From contig NZ_LT629703.1 of NCBI RefSeq assembly GCF_900103365.1, positions 1,674,001 through 1,738,000 on the forward strand: a DNA stretch of 64,000 bases, read 5' to 3'. Positions within the stretch are counted from its first letter, which is position 1, and each line of letters begins with the position of its first letter. Origin of the DNA: Afipia sp. GAS231. Its GTDB lineage: Bacteria; Pseudomonadota; Alphaproteobacteria; Rhizobiales; Xanthobacteraceae. The notes beneath the pieces were generated by a model that searched no databases, was not told the DNA's origin, and saw only the letters and a program-made list of their open reading frames with translations. The translations under genes were made by a program, and so were the position numbers. Positions 63,958-64,000 of the stretch are shown in pieces.

Positions 63958-64000
63958 CTCCTGTATGTTCGGCAATGCCGCGAATTGCCGAAGTCCAGAA

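Overview
The window is high-GC DNA from an alphaproteobacterium, most likely Bradyrhizobium or a close relative in the Nitrobacteraceae. The evidence is a GcrA-type regulator, several PilZ and DUF2336 proteins, IS1182-family elements, characteristic interspersed hairpin repeats, and dense clusters of ABC, TRAP and Bug-type uptake genes with aromatic catabolism. No rRNA, tRNA or CRISPR array was seen.

Region 1 (1-15.7 kb) is accessory. It starts with the 3' part of a PLP-dependent Cys/Met enzyme. Then come many small genes (two intact PilZ proteins and one broken one, two membrane peptides of 32 and 52 residues, a DUF2336 protein, a GcrA-like regulator, a glycosyltransferase, an unusual aspartate kinase and several unknowns). 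It also holds one ruined and one intact IS1182-family element, a 35-nt repeat in three copies, and many non-coding scraps.

Region 2 (15.7-30.4 kb) is an uptake and amino-acid-type catabolism block. A tightly overlapping seven-gene minus-strand operon encodes a branched-chain-type ABC importer, an amidohydrolase and a CobW/G3E GTPase. Around it lie a HAD dehalogenase-like protein, an FAD-linked 2-hydroxyacid dehydrogenase, a PAS-LuxR regulator, a succinate-semialdehyde-type aldehyde dehydrogenase, CsaA, a 4-aminobutyrate-type aminotransferase and an Lrp/AsnC regulator. A palindromic element, identical over 15 nt, occurs at the LuxR gene start and between the aminotransferase and Lrp genes.

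Region 3 (31.1-44.6 kb) is a shikimate/quinate-to-protocatechuate cluster. It has a fused 3-dehydroshikimate dehydratase (quiC), a LysR regulator, an MHS-type transporter, pcaH and pcaG, type II dehydroquinase and a shikimate dehydrogenase-like protein. Inserted among these are a lipocalin-like protein, an SDR, an acyl-CoA ligase, a double alpha/beta hydrolase and a class III PhaC-like protein. The quiC and transporter genes share a two-part promoter with conserved spacing that looks like a LysR operator.

Region 4 (44.9-62.9 kb) carries two distinct molybdenum hydroxylases. One is Tat-exported with a cytochrome c; the other is cytoplasmic and coupled to a ModA-like protein. Alongside are an SDR lacking its catalytic tyrosine, an MmgE/PrpD protein, three substrate-binding proteins with no permease in sight, a GntR regulator, a complete TRAP transporter and a cyclase-family hydrolase. 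Together they suggest uptake and oxidation of an unidentified, possibly N-heteroaromatic, compound. The window ends with two small genes and another IS-end scrap.
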